From: Beroe forskalii
Lineage: Eukaryota > Ctenophora > Nuda > Beroida > Beroidae
Assembly: GCA_011033025.1 (NCBI GenBank)
Contig: WFMF01000037.1
Span: 558,001 to 622,000 of the forward strand
Reading direction: 5' to 3'
Length of the DNA stretch: 64,000 bases
This document shows positions 10,766 to 22,739 of this stretch, in pieces (position 1 is the first letter of the stretch; the number at the start of each line of letters is the position of its first letter). The position numbers were made by a program, and so were the translations under genes. The notes beneath the pieces are model-generated. The model saw only the letters and a program-made list of their open reading frames with translations, was not told the DNA's origin and did not search any database.

Positions 10766-12289
10766 ACTTTTGTTAACTGCAGGCTTTGGTTTTTCACTAC
10801 TCAAACTTCTTAACTATTCGCTATAGCGGATTGCATCCTTTATACAGTCACAGGGGTCAGCGCAAGGACTTTTAGCGGCATATTGATAAAAAAAGAGCCA
10901 CCCTGCAAAATTTAAATAATACCTCTATTTCAGTGAAATACTGGAAATTTCATTGAAAATAGAAAGAAGGCTTATCTCAGCTTCTGAGACAATTTTCAGG
11001 CAAAAACGAAGTTTATAAAGTGGTTATATGTGATATTTTCTACTTTATTAATCACCAAAAAAACACATTTGGAATGAATTTTAACCATTTACTTTACAAC
11101 ATGATCTTCTCTAGTCATTTGAGAGTCATAATAACCTTACTTTGAGGTAAATTGCATGATTTTTAACCATTTTTCAGCAAAATTAAGACCACCCGTGCCG
11201 ATTTTAGCCTTATTTGTTATTTGGCTTGTCCCCCAAACTGTACCCTTAATCCAACTATTGATGATTGTATTTGATCAGTTATCATCTTCTTCAGATCTGA
11301 TTGTCGAATTTTCAGTGATATCTCTCCACAGACAATGGACATACTTATATACAGGAATGTCATGACATGTTAGCATGGCAGGTATGTCATGACAGGTATG
11401 TCATGACACAGGTATGACATGACACGGGTATGTCATAACATATGTAATATGCATGTCATGTCATGACCTGAGAGTAAGTAAGGACAATACATACGATGAG
11501 TCTTCACCAGACCTGTCTATCAGTATTTGATTGATTTCTATTAACGTCCTACGAGCTGACAGTTTAAACTCTCAAAATTTGATTCGATACAGAGGGATTC
11601 AGGGGTGTCTTCATGTACCCAGGAAGAATATTGAGTGCTCTTATTATCCAATAATTTATTTATTCCAATAATTTCGTCAAATCGTCAATTTGTTTAGGCC
11701 CAGGATCAAGCAACATATCAGCTCCACTGCTTTACTTTCTGTTTCAATTTCAGTGTCACACGCTCATTCGGTTTCATATTTGTACAAATATCTGTATAGC
11801 CATTTAATCAACTCGAATTAGCCCCTTTTCTTCTCTTCAAACAAAATTTGACAGCGTCAGAGTGCTCACGATGCGATCGTAACACATCAAGAAGTAAGCT
11901 GTGTGCGTAACACGTGGAAATGCTAACATACATACATAACATTGACGGAGTGAGCCGAAACTTTTATTTCGCGAACAGTGCCGAAGCAAACGTACAAAAT
12001 CCATATGTTCGGCCGACTGTATTTCTCAAAACGCGATGTTATCAAGCTGTATACAGCCTACTAGTTTTTTAAAAATGAATATAACATGATAAAACTATCA
12101 CACTGCACGATTGGTTTCATATTCTCTAATTACCTCATTAAGGAAGGCTAGCAGCATTCTCCAGAGAGCAAGTAGTTTGTCTTTAACTGCTCGAGTACGC
12201 AGGGTCAGACAACTTCCACCTGAAGGGGGGAGGGGTGAGGGATTATCGAAAATAGTTCATAGTCTAAACATTTATGAAAATTGAAATAA
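10766..12289. other. No supported gene; TGTCATGACA-rich patch at 11345-11460
   Basis: The only structure is a cluster of ATGTCATGACAGGT repeats (palindromic core TGTCATGACA). The ROCO gene must continue leftwards from 12540 because its exon there ends in a phase-1 splice donor, but I could not recognise the next exon here. Confidence 0.4.
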
Positions 12290-12530
12290 ATATCTCGAGT
12301 TTAATTCCAGTCTAATTCTTGTTTAATTCCTGTTTAGATGCTGTTTGAATTCCATTTTGATTCCTGTTTTATTCCTGTTTAGATGCTGTTTGAATTCCAG
12401 TTTGATTCCTATTAAATTCCTGTTTAATTCCTGCTTAAATACCAAGATAGAGACATGTCTAATTCCTGTTTAATACCAAGATAGAGACCAGTTTATTTTA
12501 ATTCCCATTTTAGTCCTGTCTAATCCTTGT
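12290..12530. repeat. TTCCTGTTTAATTC-type degenerate tandem repeat
   Basis: About 12 imperfect copies of a 12-20 bp unit (ATTCCTGTTTA, with variants GATGCTGTTTGA) lie in the ROCO intron immediately left of the exon at 12540-12668. Confidence 0.6.
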
Positions 12531-12539
12531 TCACTGTAC

Positions 12540-15500
12540 CTGAGTAGGCGGGGGTGTTGGTGCAGATGATGGAGACCCCCAGTCTCTCGGCGGACAGACA
12601 GCTGGTGCTGTGGTACAGGTAGGAGGTGGAGTGGCGTCTGCACTTCACGGCAATCCTCCCGAACAGACCTGCGGAATATCCTAATAGCAGAATGAGTGGC
12701 TAACTGATAGGTAGTTACTAGTGGCTAACTGGTAGGTAGTTACTAGAATGAGTGGCAGAATGAGTGGCTAACTGATAGGTAGTTACTAGAATGAGTGGCA
12801 GAATGAGTGGCTAACTGACAGGTAGTTACTAGAATGAGTGGCAGAATGAGTGGCTAACTGATAGGTAGTTACTAGAATGAGTGGCAGAATGAGTGGCTAA
12901 CTGATAGGTAGTTACTAGAATGAGTGGCAGAATGAGTGGCTAACTGATAGGTAGTTACAAGAATGAGTGGCAGAATGAGTGGCTAACTGATAGGTAGTTA
13001 CTAGAATGAGTGGCAGAATGAGTGGCTAACTGATAGGTATAGTTATTACTATAGCTGTGTAGTCTCAATGCAGGGAATTAAAGGTGGTTGGTTGAGGTAA
13101 CAAAGCATGCATCTGATGAAATATAAATTAGAAGAAAAGAGGTGCAATTTTTCCCCGGATATTGGGATCATGTGGGACTACTTATCAGAGATATTTGTCA
13201 CGACGAATCTTTCAAGGGCTTATGCTGTTACGAAAATTATTATTCACACTATTAATAAGTCATGTCCGTGATGACAATCTCGAGCAATGTCCGATCAGGG
13301 ATAATAGTATCATGATATCGGTAGTGAGTGTGTTTAGTGGCCGATACAGTGACTGGGTGACCTCAATGGCCTCATTATCGAATGAAGCAAGGACTTAGGA
13401 CTACGTATGTGAATATCTTGTTTTGTAAGTTCTAACATACTACAAACTTATAATTTTTTCCTGTTCCCAATCGCGTTTTTGTTTTACAAAAAGGCATTGA
13501 GAATAGGTTAGCAGAGATCGTGTTTTGTGGGGGTTGTGTGTATACTACCTTTACGCGTACTGTTAAATCTGAAATAGGTGGTGCGACGAAATTTGGTATG
13601 TAATGTGTATGTGTGTATGCATGTCACTTTTTCGATCAACTGCTCCTTTATAATATCACTCGCGTCAGAGTAGCTTGGTGTAGTGGCATCCTTCGCATTA
13701 TGGGCTGCAGCTAGCTAACTGGGCTACTTTGTAGGTATTTGAGTTCAATGCTCTGTTCATGCTGATGTTCTTTATCAAAAATTTAACAATTCTTCAATCA
13801 TAAAATCAAAACTTAATCAATTTTCACGGAATCAATCAGATTGGATTTCAATCACACAGCCATTTGGACTTTTTTAAGTAGCGGGCAATTCGGCCAATTT
13901 ACAATGGGCAGTATTAGTGCCATCAGTTATGAATGATCTAAAGAATTGACTAGAGGAAAGTAAAACATGAGAGTTTGTCTCGGCTCATGATTGATAACAA
14001 TGATAATATATCTGAATCTTTAATCTTGGTCAGTAATTAATACCTATATTGTGTATCTCAATTTTGAAAATATCAAGGCGGGGTACAATATAAGCGAACA
14101 TTGCAATGGTTCGATATCTGCAACGCAACACCTAAGAAAATTTAACGCGTAACCAAAATGTTGATCATAGTTATGAAACTCTGAACGGCGCGCAACGAAT
14201 CTTCAAAGAGTTCTATGAAATGGCGGGAACGCGCGCGCAAACATTTGACACGTGAAACGAAATCGCCCACGTGATATTTGGATCCGCGCGCGCTATATCA
14301 AACTTGTAGGCGATAGAAATGTATATAGCGCCCGCATAACGAGGAATATTTATAAAATTGATTCAATGATGTTAGTATTGCGATGTCACACTTCCCGTAG
14401 GTGTCACACTTCCCGTAGGTGTACGCCCGCGATTTGTGAGGTCTTGATTTGTGAGGTCACTTTTATGCTTTATCGTCAACTCACTATGTCAGTAAATAAG
14501 ACAGACAATGGTCAAATGACAGCGTGTTCTAATAGTAATACCAGCCCCAGGGAACAGGAAATTAAGCGCCTGCATACGGGAACAATCAACAACGCATAAA
14601 AAATGCTCCGGCAGGCGCAATTCTTGTTAAACTGAGAGGTGCCTAGTATACTAGATTTTATTCGTGATCACTGTTGTTTGCTCGTATGTGGTTACTGATA
14701 TGATGTACACATTGCACTACCAAATGAAAGCACAGATTACATCGGTTTAAATATATGACATCTTATTAAGTAGAATGCACGTGTTAGTTCGTGGTTTCCC
14801 GTCATCTTCTTAGACAGAATTGAGAGCTTTTTAAGTTTTGAGAACATTTCTGGTCAATTTCAAGGACCACGTTTACTATATTCGGTGCTATAAAGTGTTA
14901 TAAATATAAAGCTGTAATTATCGCCGATTCTTGTGACGGTGTTATATCCGATAATGGCTAAGTAGACTGTCAACCAAATTTCTCGGCTCCCTTGGTCCAA
15001 TATTAGATGGAACGACCACAGTAATTCGAGCACTGCAACCGTGTTAGCTTCGTCTCGGCAGCATCTATTTCCTAAACATGGTCGCAAAAATCACCTTAAG
15101 ATTTGAGTCATCTCGTGAACATTGCATCTATATACAATGCGAACATAATCAACAAATGGCATGTCCCAATTTTGAAGGTGGGAATGTGGTTCAATACCAG
15201 ATACACATGAAGCGCATTCAATTAGTTTAAGTTATTTAGTAGTTACCACTTCCAGTTTAAATACTGAACACGAAGTTCTTGTGATAATACATAGGGTGCA
15301 AGATAAATGCGTGAAACCATTTCTCACAAGTTGACATTTCTGATAACGTTTATTTTTACGTTGTCCAGTAATTTTCCTAGATTACCAGATTATAGCAATG
15401 ATCGTACTAGATCAACATGTAATTTGGTTTTGCCCAAAACAGCAGTTGTCCCTCGTTTTGGGAGAGTAAAAATGTGATTAACATTAATTGTACATGTAAC

Positions 15501-18500
15501 CGTACAAATTAACCGTGATTAGAAAAAGCACGCTGAGTGGAACCAAGGCACGTGACATTAAACCACGTATGTGGTGGGCGATTGTCAGCGACATCCTAAT
15601 TCAATGCTTTGAAAATAGTCTTATGTTTCCGGGCACTTACAAAAGTTAAATTGTTTCTAAGTCGACGATCACTCTCCTGAGTTCAGTTTAACTACCATTC
15701 GAGTATTTTTTGACCGATGTTTTAGTTTGACACAGGTCCTGATAACTAACAAGTAATCGTAGTACATTTCTTGCCGATATTGATACGTAGTTGATGCCAC
15801 CAGTCATTATATGGGATTATCACCACTCTGATGTCTAGTAAAGCCTAACCTTTAAAACTTTGTTGGATATTAAATGTTGTTGGATATTAAATATATGGTT
15901 GGTTCTGAGTCATTATGAGGCAGAGAGGCTGCTAGACTGAATACTGATTAAGGGGGGGCACACTTAAATTCAAGTTGACCGGCCCGCTCAGATGAGTTCA
16001 TATGTTCATTCTGCAGCATATAAGGGGTACTTTACCGGAAAATTTTGAATTTTCTCGGACACATTTTTTGGGAATGAGCGGGCAAAGTTGGTATACTATT
16101 TCACTGCCCAAGTTTGTTAGTCCATAGCTTAATAACTATAACAGTTTCATGTATGAAAATTTGCATGCATGTAGATCAACATGTCCACTATATAAACCCA
16201 AAGGTTCGTTTGTCAAATCACAAAATTGACTGAGTTATGGCCATTCTTGTAAGGGTACCAAATTCTAAGAAAAAGTTTGCTAGCTACGTCATTTTTTGAG
16301 CTACAGTGGGATTCCACATATGGAAATGTGTGCCTTTAGAAGCTCTACATGCGTGCCAAAGGGCTAAGCCGGGCATCAGTTATATCTTACATAATTATCA
16401 AATAAGTGGCAAAATTTAACATTTTGCTGTAATTGTACACAATATTTCATCATCCCACAATGAATGATTTCCCGCTGAAAACTAAATATACTTCATTTGA
16501 CGTAAAATTTCATGCTGTTCAACTTCCCGGAGCCAATTTTGGATTTTCTGCTTTTTATTTCTTGATATAACCATTTTAAGGCCCAAAAATGCGTGTTTTT
16601 GGCTATTTTCAGCCTACAAATATCGTAGAGACTTCGTTTTGGGCGCAAACGAATCGCAATCATCGAGTTTATATGTGACTTGTGAACAAACATATACTCT
16701 AAATCGCTCAGGAAAAAAGTTACGGGCCAAAAACTGATTTTTGTCGTTTCTGGCTTATAAAGGTGAAAAATCGTATCTCAGCCCAGGAAGGTCGTAGAGA
16801 CTTCGTTTTGGGCGCAAACGAATCGGAAACATCAAGTTTATTTGTAACTTGTGAATCAACATGTGCTCTAAAATGCTCAGAAAAAAAGTTATAGGCCAAA
16901 AACCATTTTATTGACCCAAAATATGGCCCTATCTCGGCCCAGGAGTATCATAGAGTCACGATTTTGGGCTCAAAATATTTCAAGGAGTCACATTTATATA
17001 TGACTTGTGAACAAGCATATAGCTTAAAACGCTCAGGAAGCGAGCTATGAGCCAAAAACTGTTCTAAGATCATTTTTTTCTTCTCATAAAATTATGGTTT
17101 GAAGGTTTTGGCCCATTACTCGTTTCCTGAGCGTTTTGAGCTGTATGTTTGTTCACAAGTCATATATAAATATGACCCCTCGAAATATTTCGAGCCCAAA
17201 ATCGTGACTCTATGATACTCCTGGGCCGAGATAGGGCCATATTTTGGGTCAATAAAATGGTTTTTGGCCTATAACTTTTTTTCTGAGCATTTTAGAGCAC
17301 ATGTTGATTCACAAGTTACAAAAAAACTTGATGTCTCCGATTCGTTTGCGCCCAAAACGAAGTCTCTACGACCTTCCTGGGCTGAGATACGATTTTTCAC
17401 CTTTTATAAGCCAGAAACGACAAAAATCAGTTTTTGGCCCGTAACTTTTTTCCTGAGCGATTTAGAGTATATGTTTGTTCACAAGTCACATATAAACTCG
17501 ATGATTGCGATTCGTTTGCGCCCAAAACGAAGTCTCTACGATATTCGTAGGCTGAAAAATAGCCAAAACACGCATTTTTGGGCCTTAAAAATGGTTATAT
17601 CAAGAAATAAAAAGGAGAAAATCCAAAATTGGCTCCGGGAAGCCGAACAGCATGAAATTTTACATCAAATGAAGTATATTTAGTTCTCGGTGGGAAATTA
17701 TTGATTGTGGGATGATGAAATATTGTACAATTACAGCAAAATGTTAAATTTTGCCACTTATTTGATAATTATGTGAGATATAACTAATGCCTGGCTTAGC
17801 CCTTTGGCACGCATGTAGAGCTCCTAAAGGCACACATTTCCATATGTGGAATCCCACTGTAGCTCAAAAAATGACGGAGCTAGCAAACTTTTTCTTAGAA
17901 TTTGGTACCCTTACAAGAATGGCCATAACTCAGTCAATTTTGTGATTTGACAAACGAACCTTTGGGTTTATATAGTGGACATGTTGATCTACAAGCATGC
18001 AAATTTTCATACATGAAACTGTTATAGTTATTAAGCTATGGACTAACAAACTTGGGCAGTGAAATAGTATACCAACTTTGCCCGCTCATTCCCAAAAAAT
18101 GTGTCCGAGAAAATTCAAAATTTTCCGGTAAAGTACCCCTTATATGCTGCAGAATGAGCATATGAACTCATCTGAGCGGGCCGGTCAACTTGAATTTAAG
18201 TGTGCCCCCCCTTAATCATGGCGAAAAGATTGGGCCACACCGCCATATTATATAGAACGCTATACATGTGGAGTGTAGAGCTATTGATATACTTGATAGG
18301 CACCCCGTACCACTCGAGTACGTTATTATGAGTGTTTCGATCTTTTGTGGGTTTGGACTTCTTCCATCTACCAGCCTTACTGATTCTAATCTGATTCTAA
18401 TCGATACATCCTTAGATAACGAATTGTTAAAGAAAATCAGGATTTAACCTTTCCCCGGAATACACAACGACAAAAACTTTTGGTTTAGGTCCATCTAAGC

Positions 18501-21500
18501 AATTGGCTCACGGTTAAATAGTGTCTATAATTGACCGAAATTAATGCATTAATCGTGACAATTAACAATTCAGCCCTCGGCCCCATAGCTAATTGCAATT
18601 TGCACTGATTAATGCATACACTCCGGACGAAAAACCCCTAATCTGTGAACATTGAAAAGTCTGCAAAGTGCTAACCTTGTGGCATATCTCTTGGGAAGAC
18701 AAACTTCATGATAATCTGGTACTCAGTGCCGGGCAGAATGTCAAACTTCACCTCGCTCATCTCGTCCGGCGTGATGCCTCTCAGAGTTGGCACCACTCCA
18801 ACTGCCGCCAGCGGCTCAGACGGCTGCATGAGGGTGGGGATAACGTAGCCACCCTGCTCAGGGTACCATAGCCCGAAGGCGGTGGCTAGGGTTTGCAGGA
18901 GGTTGTACTGGTCTATGTCCAGATTAAACTGCTCCCATAGAGCTGCCATCTGCTCTTTTGGCATCCTGAGGCAGAGAATATTGAACGCACAAGCAAGGTC
19001 CATACTTCCATTATAATTAGGTATTGTGTCATGATCCAGACTCCTAGCACTCAAAAAATCGTACAAATCATAATTATTTTATGACGGAGCAGCCGACACC
19101 CTGATTGGTTTCTAAATATATAACCTTGCGAGATTCGACATCATTTCCCAAATCGTGCTGGATAGATCGTTTATTTTCATTTGCTAGTACAGCTTGCACT
19201 TTACATCTTGTACTCAGAATGAACATTGCTCTTCGAGCAAGTTCTTCAAAGTTTAATCTTTTTTAATGCTTTTTTAGTTTTGCATTCCAAAGCTTGATCT
19301 AAATCACAGTCCCCTAATTCAGAATTCATCAAACCACTAAATACAAATACATTCATATCCATACCTAATTATAAACCACCAAATCAAAATATACAAAGAC
19401 ACTAACCGGCTATCAGGGAGCGGGGCAGTGTCCAGTGTCCCCTCAAAGGCAGGACTGATAACGCACTTGATGACGTCAATCAGCCAGGTGGGAGACACAA
19501 ACACGTAGTCCTTGAGACCCGGGACACACGCGAAGTGGAGCACTTCTCCTGTCATGTGGAGATAGAGCAGGGCCTCCATTATATCCTTGTTCTTGAAGTG
19601 AGGGTCCTGAGGGAGATAAGGATTAGAGATAGAGCAGGGCCTCCATTATATCCTTGAACTTTGAAGTGAGGGTCCTGAGGGAGATAAGGATTAGAGATAG
19701 AGCAGGGCCTCCGCCCTCCATTATATCCTTGTTCTTGAAGTGAGGGTCCTGGGGGAGATAAGGATTAGAGATAGAGCAGGGCCTCCGCCCTCCATTATAT
19801 CCTTGTTCTTGAAGTGAGGGTCCTGGGGGAGATAAGGATTAGAGACAGAGCATTATATCCTTGTTCTTGATGTTTGAAGTGAAGGTCCTTGGGGGGTACA
19901 GTGCCGCAGTCGTGTCTCAACCTTATCATGTACAGTGTATTGATTGCAACACGCGTGAGCACATTTTGCGGCTCGTAATAGCGCGCAAATGTACTCTACT
20001 GTGTTTTGGGAGGAAAGTTCATGACGCGCTGGCACAAACTGCAAAAAGTATCCACGCTCGTCGCAATACGCCGCGCATGGAATCGGAAATGTTGAGACTC
20101 CAGTCTCCACGGTTGTTAAGGAGTAAGGAGGTTTTAAAGCGAGGAGTTGTAAAATCTCATACTATATTGATCAAGAAAGAAAATAATTGACAAATGATCA
20201 AATATTCAAATTACTGATGCCTGAAAAGAATCCTGAATCTTATTCATAATGTAATCCATACCTACCTTATCTTGAGCAATCTCGATGAGGGCTTGCAGTG
20301 GTATGACAGGGACTAGAGATTCCTCCTTCAGAGCTTTAACTTCTTCCTCCAAGTCTAACCAGGACTTTGGAAGGAAAAGCTCCACGGTAGGATACCTCTT
20401 CTTATCCTGTAACGGAGGAGCATTTTCTCAGGGGTTTCATTACGATACGACAGATTACTATATGAGGAAGTTCTCAGAATTGACGATTGGATATTATGAT
20501 GCATCAACAAAGTACCGATATGTCGATAAAAGGTTATCATATTTATATTCGAATATTCAAATGTCAACTGATCATTGTAATTTTAAAATTTAAATACTCA
20601 TTTTTACAGGACTTGCCTGAGTTTGACATTTGCTCATACAATTATTTTGTCATCCCCCTAGATCGCATCGTAGGGTAGTCTACAAACATACGAATATTTC
20701 ATAGCTTTGCTGAATTTTATAAGAATTAGGCCACACGCCAAGCAAAATTCTGCTCATAAACCAGTCAATGTTATATATTTTTTTCTAAATTTCATTATGA
20801 GCGGTAAATCGATCCAGGGCGAGAGGTTTAGGGAGAGCGTTTATAAATTCGGTGAACGATATAACATGTTACACAGCTTATAAGGGAAACGTACAGCACT
20901 CAACGACGGTCAGACAGCTGTTGCATTTTGTCTTCCTGTCGTGTTCAGCAGTACCGTGTATACTTAATGAGGGCTGTAGTACAGCCGTCCTTGCAACCAA
21001 TTTCAGACTTAAGTGCTTTGATTTGTTTCAATACTGCAATGCATAGCTCTCCAAGAATCGAATACAGCGTATTTAAATGATCTGTAAAAAGCAGCTGTAT
21101 TTGAGCAGCCAAGTATTACCTGCGTTAATTTGAACAGGATTCTCCTAAAGTCCTTTATCCCCGCCATCTTATCCGAACCATCGCCACAAACTTTCGGAAT
21201 GTTTGACAAAAACTTCGGTTGGTTGACTTTCACTTTGCGTATGTACTCGATGACATCGTTCACTAAAAATAGGGGTAATGCATAAATCTGCACCTATAAC
21301 GACAGCTAGATAATATATTCATATAAAGGTTCAATGTCACAATACGTGATTAAGGCTTAATACTTTAATAAAATAATTCAACCCTGAATTAACTGAAATA
21401 AGTTTAAAACCTGCTTCTTCAGTAGCGGAGGGGGCTAGAGGGCTAGGTGCCGAGTAAGGGAAGAGTTCGCTATGGTTGTGCGACTTCTGGTAGCGCTGGA

Positions 21501-22281
21501 ACAACTCGAGCATTTCTCTCGCTCCACTGATCCTACGGCAAGGATGGTTTTAAGAAATATTATATAAATTATCTTTTCGTAGAAAACCTCCTCCGAACAA
21601 ATTATATAGCTCGAACTCACGAGCTATTTTCACTCGAATACTGTATTATAATTCCTGCAAGATAAAACTACACAACTCTTAATCCTCAAAGCAATCATCA
21701 ATTCACACAATGAAGCTATGACTCTATGAACTTTTATAGACTAAATGGACAACTTTTAGTCCATATAACAGGGTAAAAGAGTAGCAGCTTTCTCTGTAAC
21801 CAATTTTATGTGGCCAGACCTCCTCATGATGAATTAAAATAATATTTGCTCATATTAGGGCGTTCGGAAATGATTGTCACTACAGGCATAAAATCAAAAA
21901 GTCACTCCCGGCAGCCGTTCCTCCAGAAAATTGCAAGTGACAATCTTTTCCGAACGCACTATTATTTGGTCCCACAGCTGATAAACCCGTGAGCGTAGCC
22001 TGAGAAGTCTAAATACCATGTGGCGTCAATTAGGAGTTGGTTATTCAACCGTTTAGACAACATCGAATAGAATATTATAAATACGATAATTTATAGAATA
22101 ACGAACCTCGCATCGAAGTCTTTGGTGATAGCATTCACCTCCTGTTGGATGCGACTGATCATTTCCGTGCACTTGTTGCCGATATTGCTCGCATCGCACT
22201 GGTCGCTGTGGGTCCCGACTATCTGGATGACACTTTCCCCGCCGAACTGACGCAGCATGTCCACGTACTTACCCACGCAGT
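12540..22281 (-). CDS. ROCO-family protein: end of Roc GTPase domain plus COR domain (seven exons)
   Basis: Exons on the minus strand, 5' to 3': 22107-22281, 21411-21532, 21120-21262, 20266-20406, 19407-19606, 18676-18965 and 12540-12668. All seven join in one frame (about 400 codons) with GT-AG introns. The first exon carries Roc sequence, with VIQIVGTHSDQCD as the G4-type guanine-specificity motif. The fourth starts the COR domain (FLPKSWLDLEEEVKALKEES). The fifth has the typical COR core GEVLHFACVPGLKDYVFVSP followed by TWLIDVIK. The sixth and seventh give FVFPRDMPQ then GLFGRIAVKCRRHS, the late COR motif. ROCO proteins are large Ras-like GTPases with LRR, ankyrin or kinase partners, and dimerise through COR. 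The P-loop, G2-G3 region and any LRRs lie upstream and were not identified. The last exon ends in a donor, so the C-terminus is also missing. MFHAS1-like proteins are the nearest family that comes to mind, but the paralogue is not resolvable. Intron 12669-18675 contains a 2.26-kb palindromic transposon. Confidence 0.85.
12692..13039. repeat. 43-bp minisatellite, GAATGAGTGGCTAACTGATA
   Basis: Seven to eight near-identical copies of a 43-bp unit combining GAATGAGTGGCTAACTGATA, GGTAGTTACTA and GAATGAGTGGCA. It starts only about 25 bases upstream of the ROCO exon at 12540-12668 (minus strand), so it occupies that intron's 3' end. Confidence 0.85.
13040..15951. other. ROCO intron, no gene recognised
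   Basis: Mostly unique AT-rich sequence. Small features are a duplicated 18-mer GTCACACTTCCCGTAGGT near 14383-14418 and a hairpin-like GCGCCTGCATACGG...CAGGCGCAATTCTTGTT unit at 14567-14630. A relative of that unit occurs at 55390-55440 in a ZFC3H1 intron. Confidence 0.4.
15952..18211. mobile_element. 2.26-kb foldback transposon (long palindrome) flanked by TTAA
   Basis: The left end is TTAA then GGGGGGGCACACTTAAATTC. The right end is its exact complement followed by TTAA (18212-18215). The two arms, about 15952-17065 and 17110-18211, are inverted copies with only scattered mismatches, around a loop of about 45 bases. Each arm contains three diverged sub-repeats of about 120 bp sharing GGTCGTAGAGACTTCGTTTT, GGGCGCAAACGAATCG and CTTGTGAACAAACAT. 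The 139-codon frame inside the right arm is a by-product of this repeat and has no domain. TTAA targets suggest piggyBac-type mobilisation, as inference. The element sits in a ROCO intron and would form a very long hairpin RNA. Confidence 0.85.
18216..18675. other. ROCO intron remainder
   Basis: No repeat or open frame of note between the palindromic element and the exon at 18676-18965. Confidence 0.4.
19560..19893. repeat. Tandem duplication of a ROCO exon's 3' splice site and first codons
   Basis: A unit of about 70 bp containing CTCCATTATATCCTTGTTCT, TGAAGTGAGGGTCCTG and AGGGAGATAAGGATTAGAG occurs four to five times. The first copy is the authentic acceptor and start of the exon at 19407-19606 (minus strand: CAG|GACCCTCACTTCAAG). 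The others are intronic, and three of them retain an intact CAG|GACCC acceptor. Confidence 0.85.
20407..21119. other. ROCO intron, no further feature
   Basis: Unique AT-rich intron sequence. The frames seen here overlap and show no conserved domain. Confidence 0.4.
21858..21959. mobile_element. 102-bp TA-flanked MITE
   Basis: TA, then GGGCGTTCGGAAATGATTGT, ends in a near-perfect inverted repeat (GACAATCTTTTCCGAACGCAC) followed by TA. It has the same termini, in opposite orientation, as the 742-bp element at 59470-60211 and shares the internal GGCAGC and CCAGAAAAT words. It is therefore an internally deleted copy. It lies in a ROCO intron. Confidence 0.8.
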
Positions 22282-22667
22282 CTGAAGTGCGATAATCATG
22301 CGATAATTGTCAGTTTGAAATGATGCGACATGTTGACACTTCAACTTAAACACAGTTTGAGATGCAATAATTGTCGGTGTCAAATGATGCAACAAGAATC
22401 TGAAATGAATAACGGTTTTCCTTACAAAATAATAAATAAAAATAATTTCGGGGATCGAAATTTTGGGGGTACGAAATTTGGGGATATTTTTGAGTTAATT
22501 ACGCATGTTAACGTATGATGATGACGTCATTTATAAATTTTTTAGGGAACAAAAATATGGGTATTTTTCCGAAAAATCCTCAAATTTTGTACCTTATAAA
22601 TTTGTCTCGTAAGGTATGCGAACTCAAGGCGCAACATAACCATGACATATCCCCGGTTGATATTTAC

Positions 22668-22736
22668 CAGGCAGTCTGATACGGGATACTTGTCAGCCTG
22701 AAAGTCATATTCATAGCCGAGCAGATCTATGAAGCG
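22668..22736 (-). CDS. Possible additional minus-strand exon (23 codons)
   Basis: On the minus strand, AG|CGC opens a frame reading FIDLLGYEYDFQADKYPVSD and ending at CTG|GTAAAT. It lies 390 bases upstream of the ROCO exon at 22107-22281. The phase (0) does not match that exon's phase-1 acceptor, so another exon or different splice sites would be needed. Unsupported apart from composition. Confidence 0.2.
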
Positions 22737-22739
22737 CTA

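Larger units (their letters stand above)
3232..10780. repeat. Tandemly duplicated unit split by two transposons
   Basis: Copy 1 consists of 3232-3361 joined to 7978-8546. Copy 2 is 10289-10780. Each begins GACGTTTAGGTCTGTGACGT and CAGCCAGAGTTTAGTGGGAC, has CTATAAATAC (TATA-like) and a GTGCACGAAT CGTTGTTCG junction, and runs into a GGTACCGTTGT minisatellite. Copy 1 is interrupted at GCACGAAT by the 3362-7977 element and in its array by the 8547-10288 element. Copy 2 is intact at both points. Confidence 0.7.

Noticed and set aside
17264-17683. 139-codon open frame in the right arm of the foldback
   Set aside because: It is a translation of the 120-bp sub-repeat. The complementary arm gives a related frame on the other strand (16493-16693), and no domain is seen.
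20852-21046. Small frames between ROCO exons
   Set aside because: Located in an intron whose flanking exons splice together in phase. No independent support.
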